Source: Chersky-840 sp963848335
GTDB lineage: Bacteria; Actinomycetota; Acidimicrobiia; Acidimicrobiales; UBA8190
Direction: 5' to 3'
Assembly: GCA_963848335.1 (NCBI GenBank)
Contig: CAWKDD010000001.1
Span: 434,001-498,000 of the forward strand
DNA: 64,000 bases
The position numbers and the translations under genes were made by a program. A model generated the notes under the pieces. That model did not search any database. It had not been told where the DNA came from and saw only the letters and a program-made list of their open reading frames with translations. Positions 9,080 through 18,404 of the stretch are shown in pieces. Every line of letters begins with the position of its first letter. Within the stretch, counting starts at the first letter, position 1.

Positions 9080-9691
9080 TCAGGGACGGACCTCGTAGGC
9101 ACACACGTGGGCGCCGTCCATCAGATGCGCCACCCGTTCCACCCGTGCACCGGGCAAGGCGTCACGGATGAAGGCGATCTCGCTGGAACACGCCTGTCGG
9201 AAACCGGTGGCCACGGAGAGGATGGCGCAGTTGTGCTCGGTGATCCTCCATCCCCCGTCGTCGAGGCGTTCGACGTCGGCCAGGTATCCGTCCTCGTCGA
9301 GGATGCGCGCCAGCTCGGCCACCTGGTCGTCGAATGCCATCTCCCGCAGGCGGGGCTGGGCCTCGGCCAGTCGCCGTTGGCGTCGTTGCTCGAAGAGCTC
9401 GGTCACCTCCTGGCTGTCGGGACCTCCGAGGTAGCCGAGCAGCTCGGTGGTGAGGTCGCCGTAGCGCTTGGGGAACAGCATCTCGGCCGACGTGGTGAGC
9501 TCGTAGGAGTGCGACGGGCGGCCCCGGCCCTCGGGGTCGCGCCGATGCGTCACGAGCCCGTCCTGGCCGAGTCGCAGGAGTTGCTGGCGCACCGCGGCCA
9601 CCGTGATCCCCAGGGTCCGCGCCAGGTCGTGGGCGTGCATCGAACCGTTGCGCTTGAGCGCCACCAGGATGGCGCGCCGCGTGGTGGGCAT
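9080..9691 (-). CDS. SufR-like [Fe-S] winged-helix transcriptional regulator
   Basis: A 203-residue protein. The N-terminal winged helix (RRAILVALKRNGSMHAHDLA; recognition helix VAAVRQQLLRLGQDGLV) is ArsR/DeoR-like. The C-terminal half carries three cysteines, Cys155 (EHNC), Cys168 (RQAC) and Cys197 (HVCAYE), spaced C-x12-C-x28-C. In SufR-type repressors of Fe-S cluster assembly genes such cysteines bind a [4Fe-4S] cluster. No suf operon is present here; instead the gene follows queA and a short-chain dehydrogenase on the same strand (43-base gap to queA). Its targets are unknown. Length and domain order fit the family; the cluster-binding role is inference. Confidence 0.8.
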   Translation of the reverse strand: MPTTRRAILVALKRNGSMHAHDLARTLGITVAAVRQQLLRLGQDGLVTHRRDPEGRGRPSHSYELTTSAEMLFPKRYGDLTTELLGYLGGPDSQEVTELFEQRRQRRLAEAQPRLREMAFDDQVAELARILDEDGYLADVERLDDGGWRITEHNCAILSVATGFRQACSSEIAFIRDALPGARVERVAHLMDGAHVCAYEVRP

Positions 9692-9734
9692 GGCGGCGAG
9701 CGGCGGCTCGAGGCGGGCCGGCGTCCCGGCTCCG

Positions 9735-10803
9735 TCACGGCAGGATCAGATGGACGTCGCCGAATTCGTGCCACAGATACCCCTCCGAGAGCGCCGCCGC
9801 GTACGACCGCTCGAGCAGGTCCCTCCCGGCGATCGCCTCCAGCATGGCCAGGTGGGACGCCTCGGGCTCGTGCCAGCCGGTGAGCAGGCCGTCGACGGAG
9901 GTGACCGGGTGCTCCGGTGTCACGACCGTGTCGGTCCATCCGCTGCCGGCGTGCACCTCGTTCCTCGGGTCCACCACGGTCTCGAGGGCGCGCACCACGG
10001 TCGTGCCGACGGCGATCACCCGTCCACCTTCGCGCCGCGTGTCGTTGACCCGGTGCGCCGTGGCCCGCGTCACCCGGTAGTACTCGGGATAGGGCGGCTC
10101 GGAGGCCTCGGGCGACGCCACCCCGGTGTGGAGCACGAGCGGTGCCACCCCCACGCCGCGCGCCACGAGACGGGTGAGGACCTCGGGGGTGAAGGGACGG
10201 CCCGCGCTCGGCATCTCGGCGGAGCCGGGCTCGGTGGCGTACACGTTCTGGTACGTCGAGATCGGCCAGCTCCCTCGCACGTACCCGTAGCGGATGGGAT
10301 GCCCGTGCACGGCCAGATAGGTGTGGAGGGGACCCGGGGTCGCGACGAGGGCGACCCACAGCCGCACCCCGCGCCGGTGGGCGGCGAAGGGCGCCAGGAG
10401 GTCGACCCGTGCCGCCGCCGTCGAGCTCGAGGACCTCCCCGGCCTCGGCTGCGAACCACGGATCGTCGCCGCGGCGCAGCTCGACGGTCCACAGGCCGGC
10501 CGGCAGCTGGGTGGAGAAATGCACCTCGAGCCGGCGACCGGTCGTGTCGGTGCCGGGCACGGCCGCGGCCAGTGTCCCCGAGGTGTTCACGATGATCAGG
10601 TCGCCTTCGTCCACAAACCGCGGGAGCTCGGAGAAATGGGAGTGCACGAGCGCGCCGTCGCCCCGGTGGGCGACGAGCATCCTGACGGCGTCTCTGGTCA
10701 TGCCCCGGGCTTCGGGCGGTGATCCCGCCTCGAGCTCGGGGGGGAGCTCGAAGGAGGGGAGCCCCCCCAAGGCACGTTCGTCGTCGGGGGCGATCGTCGT
10801 CAT
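9735..10803 (-). CDS. queA: S-adenosylmethionine:tRNA ribosyltransferase-isomerase, one +1 frameshift
   Basis: Starts at ATG 10803 and reads LPPELEAGSPPEARGMTRDAV, the N-terminal QueA pattern, through FVDEGDLIIVNTSGTLAAAVPG to VLELDGGGTG. A one-base shift occurs at ACGGGTCGAC near 10408-10412; dropping one G gives TVDLLAPFAAHRRGVRLWVALV and continues to the normal C-terminus (RYGYVRGSWPISTYQNVYA, then GWTDTVVTP, ending GYLWHEFGDVHLILP). The total of about 355 residues is normal. QueA transfers the ribose of SAM to preQ1-modified tRNA in queuosine synthesis. Its start overlaps the stop of the upstream dehydrogenase (ATGA). Note that the N-terminal region is less canonical than E. coli QueA, so a QueA-like paralogue cannot be excluded. 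Confidence 0.82.
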
Positions 10804-11537
10804 GCGCGCGCCGCCTCGGGTGTGGGCGCGGCGGCGGGTACGAGATCCGCCACGCGGTAGCGGCGCTGGGGAGGCCGCGTTCGACGAGGCCCACCAGCAT
10901 GCGGGTACCACGTCGGCCGGCGCCGGGCGGTCGGAGATGTCCTCGCCCGGGAAGGCGTCCTGGTGCATCCGTGTCCGCATGTCCCCGGGGTCGAGGGCCC
11001 ACACCAGGATGGAGGGCTCTTCCACGGCCATGATCGCGCTCAGGTGGTCGAGGGCCGCCTTGGACGAGCCGTAGCCGCCCCATCCCTCGTAGGGCTCCAC
11101 CGAAGCATCCGACGTGACGTTGAGCACGGCGGGTCGTGCCGACCGGCGCAGCAGCGGCAGGGCCTCCTGCACCAGCGCTAGGGGGGCCACCACGTTGACC
11201 TCGAGGACGCGGCTCAGCTCATCGGGGGGGTAGGCCGCCAGGCTCGGCAGGGGCGTGGCACCGAGGGTGCTGGCGTTGTTGACCACCAGGTCGAGGCCGC
11301 CCAGTCGCGCCGGCGGCGGCCACGAGGGCCCTGCGGTGCGCGGCGTCGGTGACGTCGCCGGCGATGGCCACCAGCGAGGCTCCCGGCGCCAGCGTGGTCC
11401 CGGACCGCCCGTTCGGCTTCGGCCAGGGCCCGGCCGTCCCGGGCATCGAGCACGAGCGTCCAGCCCCGGTCGGCGAGGGCTTCGGCCAGCGCCAGGCCCA
11501 GCCCTCTGGATCCGCCTGTCACCAGTGCGATGGCCAT
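10800..11537 (-). pseudogene. short-chain dehydrogenase/reductase broken by about four frameshifts
   Basis: Pieces in three frames join into one SDR of about 245 residues: the NAD(P) motif TGGSRGLGLALAEALA from ATG 11537; then LVAIAGDVTDAAHRRALVAA; then LDLVVNNASTLGATPLPSLA with the NNAS motif; the catalytic YGSSKAALDHL (Tyr-x3-Lys) and LDPGDMRTRMHQ; and a C-terminus LVGLVERGLPS continuing in a further frame to TGA at 10800, which overlaps the queA start. Two shifts behave as +1 insertions and two near 10880-10925 as one-base deletions. All key SDR residues survive, so either the gene is recently dead or the sequence is unreliable here. Substrate unknown. Confidence 0.75.
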
Positions 11538-11580
11538 GGTCCACGACCTCCTCCGAGCCGGCAGGCCCGGCCCACCTATA

Positions 11581-11604
11581 TAAAGATAGTTTTATCTATC
11601 TTTA
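11581..11604. promoter_or_regulatory. AT-rich 9+9 palindrome in a divergent intergenic region
   Basis: TAAAGATAG (11581-11589) and CTATCTTTA (11596-11604) form a perfect inverted repeat around a 6-base TTTTAT centre. It is conspicuously AT-rich in a GC-rich region and lies 44 bases upstream of the SDR-queA-sufR-like genes (minus strand), with the DMT transporter starting 178 bases to the other side. The size and symmetry fit a homodimeric repressor operator overlapping a promoter. The regulator is not identified. Confidence 0.55.
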
Positions 11605-11781
11605 TTTCCGGAGGCAAGGCCTGTCCGAGGACCTGGACCTCCGCAGGGCCGGTGGCCATGGCGGCGGCCCCGGCGCATCGGCGTCGAATCGAGTGGTTGG
11701 ATCGGGACCACCTTCGACAGCAAATAGCATGCAACCCGGGGGGTAGGGCACGGGAAGGGCAATGGTTCGGGAAGTCGGCTC

Positions 11782-12714
11782 ATGGTGAAGGCGGTGATCC
11801 TGGCGCTGGCCGCAAGCTTCTGTACGGCCACTTCCTCGGTCTGCCAGCGACTGGGGGCGGCGACCGCTCCCGGTGGTGAGCGCCTCAGCCCGCGTCTGAT
11901 TCTCTACCTGGTGCGCCAGCCCATCTGGCTGGCGGGCATCGGCAGCATGATCCTGGGGTTCGTGTTCCAGGTGGCCGCACTGCATTTCGGGGACCTCGCC
12001 CTCGTGCAGCCCATCCTCGCCACCGAGCTGCTGTTCGTGTTCGCCTACATGGCCATCATGGGCACGCGGCGGGTGGCGCGCCACGACTGGCTGGCCGCGG
12101 CCGCCATGGCGGCCGGACTGGGCGTCTTTCTCTTCACAGCCAGCCCGTCGGGTGGGCACCTGCACGCCCCGGCGGCGTCATGGTGGTTCGCGGGGATCTC
12201 CGCGCTCGGGCTGGCGCTCGTGGCCACGATCATGGCGTTCACCCCCCTGCGACGGGGCGCGCCGTCGTCTCCGGCCCGCAAGGCCGCCACCCTCGGGGTG
12301 GCGACGGGGATCTCGTGGGGGTTCGTGGCCGCGGTGATCAAGGAGCTGAGCTCCCACACCGGTGCAGGTTTCGACCTCTTCCTGACCTGGTCGCCTTATG
12401 TCCTGTTGGCCGTGGGGGCGGCGTCGATGCTGCTGTCGACCCATGCCTTCCAAGCCGGGCCCCTGGCGGCCTCCCAACCGGGGTTCACCATCGTCGACCC
12501 GCTCGTGGCCAGTCTGCTCGGGGTGTTCATCTTCGCCGAGCACCTGCAGCTCTCGCCCCTGGCCGTCGTCGTCGAGGCCGCCGCCCTGGGCGCCCTGGTG
12601 GCGGGGGTCGTGGCCATCAGCCGGAGCCAGCTCGTCCAGGGCCAGACCCACGAGGACGAGGCCGGCTTGCGCCCGGTGGCCACCACGCTCGACGTGCGCG
12701 ACGCCTCAGGTTGA
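11782..12714 (+). CDS. DMT-superfamily (EamA/NIPA-like) membrane transporter
   Basis: A 310-residue integral membrane protein with about nine to ten hydrophobic segments. The first helix (VILALAASFCTATSSVCQRLGA) and the repeated pattern GDLALVQPILATELLFVFAYM and GPLAASQPGFTIVDPLVASLLGVFIFAE are typical of the drug/metabolite transporter fold with two EamA-like halves, closest in style to the QP-motif actinobacterial and NIPA-like members. Substrate unknown. The C-terminus is a polar tail of about 35 residues. Its last 9 bases overlap the end of the convergent WYL regulator. Confidence 0.8.
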   Translation: MVKAVILALAASFCTATSSVCQRLGAATAPGGERLSPRLILYLVRQPIWLAGIGSMILGFVFQVAALHFGDLALVQPILATELLFVFAYMAIMGTRRVARHDWLAAAAMAAGLGVFLFTASPSGGHLHAPAASWWFAGISALGLALVATIMAFTPLRRGAPSSPARKAATLGVATGISWGFVAAVIKELSSHTGAGFDLFLTWSPYVLLAVGAASMLLSTHAFQAGPLAASQPGFTIVDPLVASLLGVFIFAEHLQLSPLAVVVEAAALGALVAGVVAISRSQLVQGQTHEDEAGLRPVATTLDVRDASG

Positions 12715-13719
12715 GCCGCGGCGCAGCCCGCGTGGGCCGCTGTTCTCGGCCGGAGTGGCTAGACCTCGATGGCGCCCGTCGTAGCGCTCGGTGAGGCGGC
12801 GTCCCAACCGGGCGAGGTGCGCCCGGACCGTGGCGGGCGCGGTCACCTCGAGGTGGTCGGGCCAGCCGGCGAGCTCGGCGGCGACGAGCTCCGCCGAGTG
12901 CCCCCGGATCTCGACGGTCACCCGGCCGTCGCCGGTGGGTTCGCCGACCGTCAGCCGTGTCCCGAACGCGCCGCGCAGGGCGCCGGTGACGTCCGCGTCG
13001 GCAAACGCGGTGACGCGGCAGGGGGTGCGACGTTCGTCGAGCGCGGCGAGCACGCCGCGCCACACGCTCGGCAGGTCGAAGTCCGGAGGGCGCACAACGG
13101 GTCGGTCCGTGAGCACGACGGCACGCACCCGGCTCACGCGGAAGGTTCGCATCCCCGCATCGGTGCCGGCGATCAGGTACCACACCTGGCGTTTGGCCAC
13201 GAGGCCCAGAGGGTGGACGGTGCGCTCGCCGGGCTCCCGGTCACGCCCGGCGTAGTCGAGACGGACCTGGACCCCGTCCACGACGGCCTGCTCCAGGGCG
13301 GCGAGATGCGTCGGAGGCTGGACCGGGGTGCGGTCCCAATCCGAGGCGTCGATGATGACCGCTCCTCCCGCCGCTTCGGCGCTGGCCCGGAAGGTCTCGG
13401 GCAGGGCCCGCACGAGCTTGCGGAGGGCGGCTTTCACCTCGGGCGTGGCGGCGCCGGGCCCGGCGACGAGGAAGAGCGCCCGGGCCTCGGCGGCGGTGAG
13501 CCCGCTCAGGTCGGTGCGGGCCCCGCCCACGAGCGCCCAGCCTCCACCGCGTCCCGCCTGGGAGTACACGGGCACGCCGGCCATGGACAGGGCCTCCAGG
13601 TCGCGGCGCGCCGTCCGAGGGGAGACCTCGAGCTCTTCGGCGACCTCGGCCACCGTGGCCCGCCCACGGGACTGCAGGAACAGGAGGGTGGCCACCAGGC
13701 GATCGGCCCGCACCATCAC
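12706..13719 (-). CDS. WYL-domain transcriptional regulator (HTH_11 + WYL)
   Basis: A 337-residue regulator. Residues 1-60 form a DeoR-type winged helix (RADRLVATLLFLQSRGRATV, then VSPRTARRDLEAL). The WYL domain follows at about residues 145-215, with the VRLDYAGRDREPGERTVHPLGLV and QVWYLIAGTDAGMRTFRVSR segments, and a WCX-like C-terminal extension to about 310. WYL proteins are ligand- or nucleic-acid-sensing regulators. ATG (MMVRADR) at 13719 is the natural start. It is convergent with the DMT transporter and has no obvious operon partner. Confidence 0.9.
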   Translation of the reverse strand: MMVRADRLVATLLFLQSRGRATVAEVAEELEVSPRTARRDLEALSMAGVPVYSQAGRGGGWALVGGARTDLSGLTAAEARALFLVAGPGAATPEVKAALRKLVRALPETFRASAEAAGGAVIIDASDWDRTPVQPPTHLAALEQAVVDGVQVRLDYAGRDREPGERTVHPLGLVAKRQVWYLIAGTDAGMRTFRVSRVRAVVLTDRPVVRPPDFDLPSVWRGVLAALDERRTPCRVTAFADADVTGALRGAFGTRLTVGEPTGDGRVTVEIRGHSAELVAAELAGWPDHLEVTAPATVRAHLARLGRRLTERYDGRHRGLATPAENSGPRGLRRGST

Positions 13720-13799
13720 AGCATCGCGCCGAACATGGTCATCTCATGGCCATGTTGGCCCCAGGTGCCCCGCCGGGCGGGTGCGGGTCCGCCGGAGGG

Positions 13800-14672
13800 T
13801 CAGCGGAAGTCCTGGGTGAACGCCGATTCTGACTGGGGGAACTGGGTGATGTCCGAGTCGATGGTCCCGTTGTAGGAGAAATACGAGCTGTAGCCGACGT
13901 CGTTGGCAGGATCTGCGATGAAGGTGTGCATGTCGTTGATGAACGTCGGATCGTCGTCACCGTTGAGGCCCCACTCGGGAACGCTCACGAACTTGCCGTG
14001 CGCCTTGGCGAAGTCGACGGTGTAGGAGAGGCCGCCCACCGTGTCGAGCGTGTCCGACCAGCTCGAGCCGGGGTTGTCGTACTGATCCGTGCCGACGTAG
14101 TCGACGTACTGGTCGCCGGGGTACGACGCCGCGTACGAGCCGTTGGTGGGCACCTCGTCTGCGGCTGCACACCAGTCGAAGAGGAAGTGCTGGCCCGGGA
14201 CGCTGCGCATGGTGGTCACGATGTCGTCGAACGCCGTCACGTACTGGGCAGGCGTGGTGTTCTGGACACCCCACGAGAAGTAGGTCGTCGACCACTCCCA
14301 TCCGACCCGCAAGATGGCGTAGGACTGCCCCGCGTTGACCAGGCTCTGCGCCAGCTGTTGGTACACGCCGAGGTTGGCGGGGGTTTGCGCCGGACTGCTG
14401 TTGGACGGCGACATGCTCACGCCGAGATAGAGGCGCAGGGTCGTCGAGGGTGGCTGGTAGCCGCCGATGGCGGCCCAGGAGGACTGGCTGGTATAGCCCG
14501 AGATCCCCTGCACCTCGACGCCGAGGTGGTTGGCCAGGGCCTCGACGTCTCCCGGGCTCTGCGACGACACGAAGAACCCCAGCGCGTTCGACGACACATG
14601 CGGGAGCCCGCAGCCCGCCACCGTCGACAAGGCGAGCACCACCAGCGCGGCTCCGATCCCCCCCTTGCGCAT
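13800..14672 (-). CDS. secreted lipoprotein with GH26-like glycoside hydrolase domain
   Basis: A 290-residue protein. The N-terminus (MRKGGIGAALVVLALSTVAGC) is a lipoprotein signal peptide with lipobox TVAGC; lipidation at that Cys would anchor it outside the membrane. The body carries LRVGWEWSTTYFSWGV, FDWCAAADEVP, YPGDQYVDYVGTDQYDN and VPEWGLNGDDDP. The pairs of acidic residues after the WEW and in the PEWG segment fit the two catalytic glutamates of (beta/alpha)8 GH26-type mannanase-like enzymes. Start ATG 14672 is set by GGGGAGG 7 bases upstream; the frame continues much further upstream without coding quality. Divergent from the DksA-like gene. Polysaccharide substrate not known. Confidence 0.75.
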   Translation of the reverse strand: MRKGGIGAALVVLALSTVAGCGLPHVSSNALGFFVSSQSPGDVEALANHLGVEVQGISGYTSQSSWAAIGGYQPPSTTLRLYLGVSMSPSNSSPAQTPANLGVYQQLAQSLVNAGQSYAILRVGWEWSTTYFSWGVQNTTPAQYVTAFDDIVTTMRSVPGQHFLFDWCAAADEVPTNGSYAASYPGDQYVDYVGTDQYDNPGSSWSDTLDTVGGLSYTVDFAKAHGKFVSVPEWGLNGDDDPTFINDMHTFIADPANDVGYSSYFSYNGTIDSDITQFPQSESAFTQDFR

Positions 14673-14971
14673 GGAGTGCCTCCCCACCAGGACCAGTGCC
14701 CCCCGGAACAGGCCCAAATCCACGATACCGTCCGCCTCGCCGTATGTGGCCCCCACGGCCGTGATGGCTTCGGGCCGGCTGTGGCCTGCGCACACGTCGC
14801 CCCCGGTCGGTGGGGTTTCGGGGCGGCGCGGGGATGGCGAGAATACGGTGGTGGCGACGCTGCGCAGCCGGGCCCGAGCCTGTCCTCGACGATACGTGGA
14901 CCCGACCGCGTGGAGTCTCGGGATCGGGCGCCTCGTCGCGGCCGAGACTCGCGTCGAACTGCGGGCGTGAG

Positions 14972-15370
14972 ATGGAGGAGTCGGTGCTGCGCGAGCTGCT
15001 CGGTGCGCAGCGACAGGCGACGCTGGCCCGCATCGCCGCCATGACCCGGGAATTCGAGGGGATCGTCGCCGCCGTGGACGGTTCGAACATCGATGACGAA
15101 CACGATCCCGAAGGCCCGACGCTCGCCTTCGAGCGGGCACAGGTCGCCACCTTGCTCGATGAGGCGCTCGCACGGATCGACGACCTCGACCGGGCCTTGG
15201 TGCGGCTCGACGCGGGGACCTATGGGCTGTGTGAGCGATGCGGCGCGGTCGTCGCTCCTGAGCGCCTGATGGCGAGACCGGCCACTCGTGCCTGCCTTCG
15301 GTGCGCGGTGTCACCGACGCCACGGTTGAGAAGAGCACCGAATCGACCGCTCCCGTCCGGGGATCGCTGA
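14972..15370 (+). CDS. DksA/TraR-type zinc-finger protein
   Basis: A 132-residue protein: an N-terminal coiled-coil (LRELLGAQRQATLARIAAM, and later LLDEALARIDDLDRALVRL) followed by a C4 zinc finger, CERCG then CLRC about 17 residues on. This is the DksA/TraR fold, whose members bind the RNA polymerase secondary channel or act as small regulators; the acidic tip residues are not conserved clearly enough to predict DksA activity. Start ATG 14972 follows a GTGAG stretch. The 299-base region separating it from the divergent lipoprotein gene has no further gene. Confidence 0.8.
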   Translation: MEESVLRELLGAQRQATLARIAAMTREFEGIVAAVDGSNIDDEHDPEGPTLAFERAQVATLLDEALARIDDLDRALVRLDAGTYGLCERCGAVVAPERLMARPATRACLRCAVSPTPRLRRAPNRPLPSGDR

Positions 15371-15519
15371 GGGTTCGACTCGGCCGGCCACATGTTCGAG
15401 CCCACCGCCTCCCCCGAGCCGCCTCGCCCCATTTGCGGAGGTCAGCGCAGGTTTTTGCCGCGGTCGACCGCAAATCGGTTTGTCATCTCGCACCCGGCTA
15501 GCTAGCTTCTCAATTCACT

Positions 15520-16605
15520 GTGTTTCGCGCCCGGTTTTCACCACCGGCGGGGTTCACTCCAGGAGGGCATGGCCGACGCAACGTCTTGGCCGCTCTGCTG
15601 TCGACTCTCGTCATTGCGACCTCCGCCACGGTGGTCCTCGTTCCCCGACCCGCGGCGGCAGATCCGATCGCCGATTTGAATGCACAAGCTACGGCGATCT
15701 CACAGAGCCTCGTTCAGGAACAGCTGCAGGCTGGTGCCTACCAACTTCAGTACGCGGTGGCGTCGAAACAGGTCGCAGGCGATGACCAAGCCATCACCCA
15801 GGTCGGGCAGCAGATCGCTCTGAACGAGCAACAGATCGACAAGGACACGCGCAGCGTGCGGAAGCTGGCCCTCGTTTCGTACATGAACGGAGGCTCGACC
15901 CTGTCGGATTCCGACAGCTTGCTCTTCAGCGGCAACGAGCAGTCAGGTCAGGTGGCCGACGAGTACGCCGTCATCGCGGCCGGGGACATCGAGGGTGCGC
16001 TGGACCAGCTTCGTTCCGCCCAGCACACCCTGCAGGCCCACCAAGCGACCCTGCGGCAGGAGCAGGTCCAGGACCAGGCCGATCAGAACCAACAAGCCGG
16101 GGACCTCGCCCAGGCCGAGAGCACGCAGCACCAGATGGAATTCGTCCAGAGCCAGATCACGGGGCAGCTGGCCACCGCCGTCGCCCAACAGGCCGCGGCA
16201 CAGGCCGCCAACGCAGCGGCGGCGGTGGCGGCCGCCCGCAGAGCCGCGCTCGCCGCGGCCCAGAAAGCTGCTCTCGCCGCCGCTCAGAAGTCGGGCACCA
16301 TCCGATCGGTGAACGGGGCGCCTCCGACTCCGACGGCGATCGCCGATCCCGCTCTCAATCCCTATCTCGAGTGCGTCGTGCAGGCGGAGTCACGCGGCGA
16401 CTACGGCGCCGTTTCTCCCAACGGCATGTACATGGGAGCGTTCCAGTTCAGCCAGGCGACATGGAACATGGCCACCCAGGCGGCCGGCCTCCCGGCCCTG
16501 GTGGGTGTGCCCCCCAATCTCGCATCCAGAGCCGAGCAGGACGCCGTGGCCGTCGCCCTCTATGCCCTCGACGGCAACCGGCCGTGGCTCGGAGACCGCT
16601 GCTAG
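15520..16605 (+). CDS. secreted coiled-coil protein with Rpf-like transglycosylase domain
   Basis: A 361-residue exported protein. Residues about 20-48 form a signal peptide (VLAALLSTLVIATSATVVLV ending in RPAAA-D). Residues about 50-240 are a long Gln/Ala-rich coiled coil like that preceding peptidoglycan hydrolase domains, with an Ala-rich linker (about 220-255). The C-terminal 75 residues contain CVVQAESRGDYGAVSPNGMY and GAFQFSQATWN, the resuscitation-promoting-factor / transglycosylase-like fold with catalytic Glu in ESRGDY. It should cleave peptidoglycan at the cell surface. GTG start at 15520; a 150-base untranslated stretch before it contains a GCGGTCGACCGC palindrome at 15460-15471. 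Confidence 0.85.
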   Translation: MFRARFSPPAGFTPGGHGRRNVLAALLSTLVIATSATVVLVPRPAAADPIADLNAQATAISQSLVQEQLQAGAYQLQYAVASKQVAGDDQAITQVGQQIALNEQQIDKDTRSVRKLALVSYMNGGSTLSDSDSLLFSGNEQSGQVADEYAVIAAGDIEGALDQLRSAQHTLQAHQATLRQEQVQDQADQNQQAGDLAQAESTQHQMEFVQSQITGQLATAVAQQAAAQAANAAAAVAAARRAALAAAQKAALAAAQKSGTIRSVNGAPPTPTAIADPALNPYLECVVQAESRGDYGAVSPNGMYMGAFQFSQATWNMATQAAGLPALVGVPPNLASRAEQDAVAVALYALDGNRPWLGDRC

Positions 16606-16634
16606 CTCAGTGACGTTCCGCTACCTTCCCGGTA

Positions 16635-17363
16635 GTGGACAACCGGATCGCCTGGGAGGCCGAAGCGGAGAACTGGGTGCGATGGGTGCGCACGCCGGGT
16701 CACGACGCCTACTGGTACTACCGCGACGCGTTCTTCGATCTCGTGGTTCCCGCTCCCGGCAACAGGACGGTCGAGGTGGGCTGCGGCGAAGGACGGGTGA
16801 CGCGTGACCTCCAAGCGCGTGGACATCAGGTCGTGTCCGTAGACGGCTCGGCGACCCTGCTGCGTCACGCCCGTGAGGCCGATCCATCGGGGTGGTACCT
16901 CAGAGCCGACGCATCGGCGCTTCCCCTCGCCGGCGAAAGCGCGGATCTGGCCGTGGCCTACAACTCGCTGATGGACTTCGACGACATGTCCGGAGCAGTA
17001 GACGAGGTGGCGCGGGTGCTCGAGCCCGGTGCGGCGTTCTGTATCTGCATCACCCACCCCGTCCTCGATGCCGGAGGGTTCGAAGGCGAGGCCGATGATG
17101 CCCCTTATGCGCTGCGCGCCGGCTACTTCGGGAGCAGGCCGTTCCAGGAGACGGTGGTGCGCGCCGGCGCCACCATGACGTTCAGAGGATGGAGCCGTTC
17201 TCTCGAGAGCTACTTCTCGGCGTTGTCCGGTTCCGGGTTCGTCGTCGACTGCCTGCGCGAGCCGGAGCCGGCGGTCCTGACCGACGACCTGCGACGGTGG
17301 AGCCGGTATCCTATGTTCCTCCATCTCCGGGCCGTCAAGCTCCACGCCCGACGACCCGGCTGA
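16635..17363 (+). CDS. class I SAM-dependent methyltransferase
   Basis: A 242-residue protein with the Rossmann motif I VEVGCGEGRVTRDLQARGH (about residues 47-65), motif II VVSVDGSATLLRHAREADP and the post-I acidic region DADSALP-like ADASALPLAGESADLAVAYN. The rest resembles the UbiE/COQ5 Methyltransf_11 group acting on small molecules. GTG start at 16635, 30 bases after the Rpf-like gene. The adenosine deaminase start lies 5 bases after its stop, so the two are likely co-transcribed. Substrate unknown. Confidence 0.83.
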   Translation: MDNRIAWEAEAENWVRWVRTPGHDAYWYYRDAFFDLVVPAPGNRTVEVGCGEGRVTRDLQARGHQVVSVDGSATLLRHAREADPSGWYLRADASALPLAGESADLAVAYNSLMDFDDMSGAVDEVARVLEPGAAFCICITHPVLDAGGFEGEADDAPYALRAGYFGSRPFQETVVRAGATMTFRGWSRSLESYFSALSGSGFVVDCLREPEPAVLTDDLRRWSRYPMFLHLRAVKLHARRPG

Positions 17364-17367
17364 CGCG

Positions 17368-18372
17368 GTGCGAGATCTCGTGGCGCTGCCCAAAGCGCAT
17401 CTCCACGTCCACCTCGACGGGGCCATTCGGCCGTCCACGCTCAGGGAACTGTGCGCACGCAGCGGCAGTCCCCCTCCGGCCATCCCGGCCGGAAGCACCT
17501 TTGGGTCTTTTGCGGTGTTCACCGACGCCATCACTGCCTGCCACGAGGTGCTCGGCTCCCCGGACAATCTCCACCGGATCGTCACCGAAGTGGTTGAGGA
17601 TGCGGCACACGAAGGCACGGTGTGGGTTGAGTTGTCGCTGTGGCCGGGATTGTTCGGTGGGCGCTTCGGACCCGAGCGCGAGGCGGTGCTGTTCGTGCTC
17701 GAGGCCGGTCTGGCAGCGGCGGCCCGTTTCGATCTCGGCTTCGGGTTGATGATCGCCGCCAACCGGAACGCGGGACCCGAAGCGGCGAGAGCGACGGCGC
17801 TCCTGGCGGTCGAGCTGGGTTCTCGAGGAGTCGTCAGCTTCGGGCTCGACGGAGATGAGGCGGCATTCCCACCGGCACCGTTCGCAGCAGCGTTCGCACT
17901 CGCCAAGAGCGGTGGGCTGCTTTCGACGCCCCACGCCGGCGAGCTTCTCGGGCCCGAGAGCGTGGTCGGCGCCGTGGAGGAACTCCATGCGGACCGTATC
18001 CTCCACGGTGTCCGCGCCGTCGAAGACCCACGTCTGGTGGCGCGGCTCGCCGGCTCCTCGGTCTGCCTGGACGTGTGTCCCACCAGCAACGTCAAGCTGG
18101 GGGTGTCGAAACCCGGACGCCACCCTCTGCCCGCCCTGCTCGACGCCGGCGTTCGCTGCAGTGTGAATGCCGACGACCCTCTGCTGTTCGGCACCAGCCT
18201 TCTGGGGGAGTACGAGCTGTGTCGATCGCAGTTCTCCCTGTCCGACGGGCAGTTGGCACAGATGGCGGCGAATTCCGTCGAATGTTCAGGGGCTCCGAGC
18301 GCGCTCAAGGACACGGCTCTGGCCGGCATCGCCGGTTGGCTCGAGGCCGGCCCCCCGTCGCCGCCTGGCTGA
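17368..18372 (+). CDS. add: adenosine deaminase family amidohydrolase
   Basis: A 334-residue zinc amidohydrolase. Metal-binding HLHVHLDGAIRP is at residues 11-22; later STPHAGE (His and catalytic Glu), DRILHGVRAV, the CPTSN substrate loop and NADDPLLFGTSL (metal Asp). These are all the diagnostic adenosine deaminase motifs; the enzyme converts adenosine or a related aminopurine nucleoside or base to the hydroxy form. Length is normal. GTG start (VRDLVALPKAHLHVHLDG) 5 bases after the methyltransferase. The family also includes adenine and cyclic-nucleotide-type deaminases, so adenosine is the most likely rather than certain substrate. Confidence 0.9.
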   Translation: MRDLVALPKAHLHVHLDGAIRPSTLRELCARSGSPPPAIPAGSTFGSFAVFTDAITACHEVLGSPDNLHRIVTEVVEDAAHEGTVWVELSLWPGLFGGRFGPEREAVLFVLEAGLAAAARFDLGFGLMIAANRNAGPEAARATALLAVELGSRGVVSFGLDGDEAAFPPAPFAAAFALAKSGGLLSTPHAGELLGPESVVGAVEELHADRILHGVRAVEDPRLVARLAGSSVCLDVCPTSNVKLGVSKPGRHPLPALLDAGVRCSVNADDPLLFGTSLLGEYELCRSQFSLSDGQLAQMAANSVECSGAPSALKDTALAGIAGWLEAGPPSPPG

Positions 18373-18404
18373 GCATCTCGGGCTGGAACGGACCAGACTG
18401 TGCC

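Noticed and set aside
15370..15519. Possible c-di-AMP riboswitch upstream of the Rpf-like gene
   Set aside because: Such riboswitches are known before rpf genes, but the conserved core sequences could not be found here; only a small palindrome is present.
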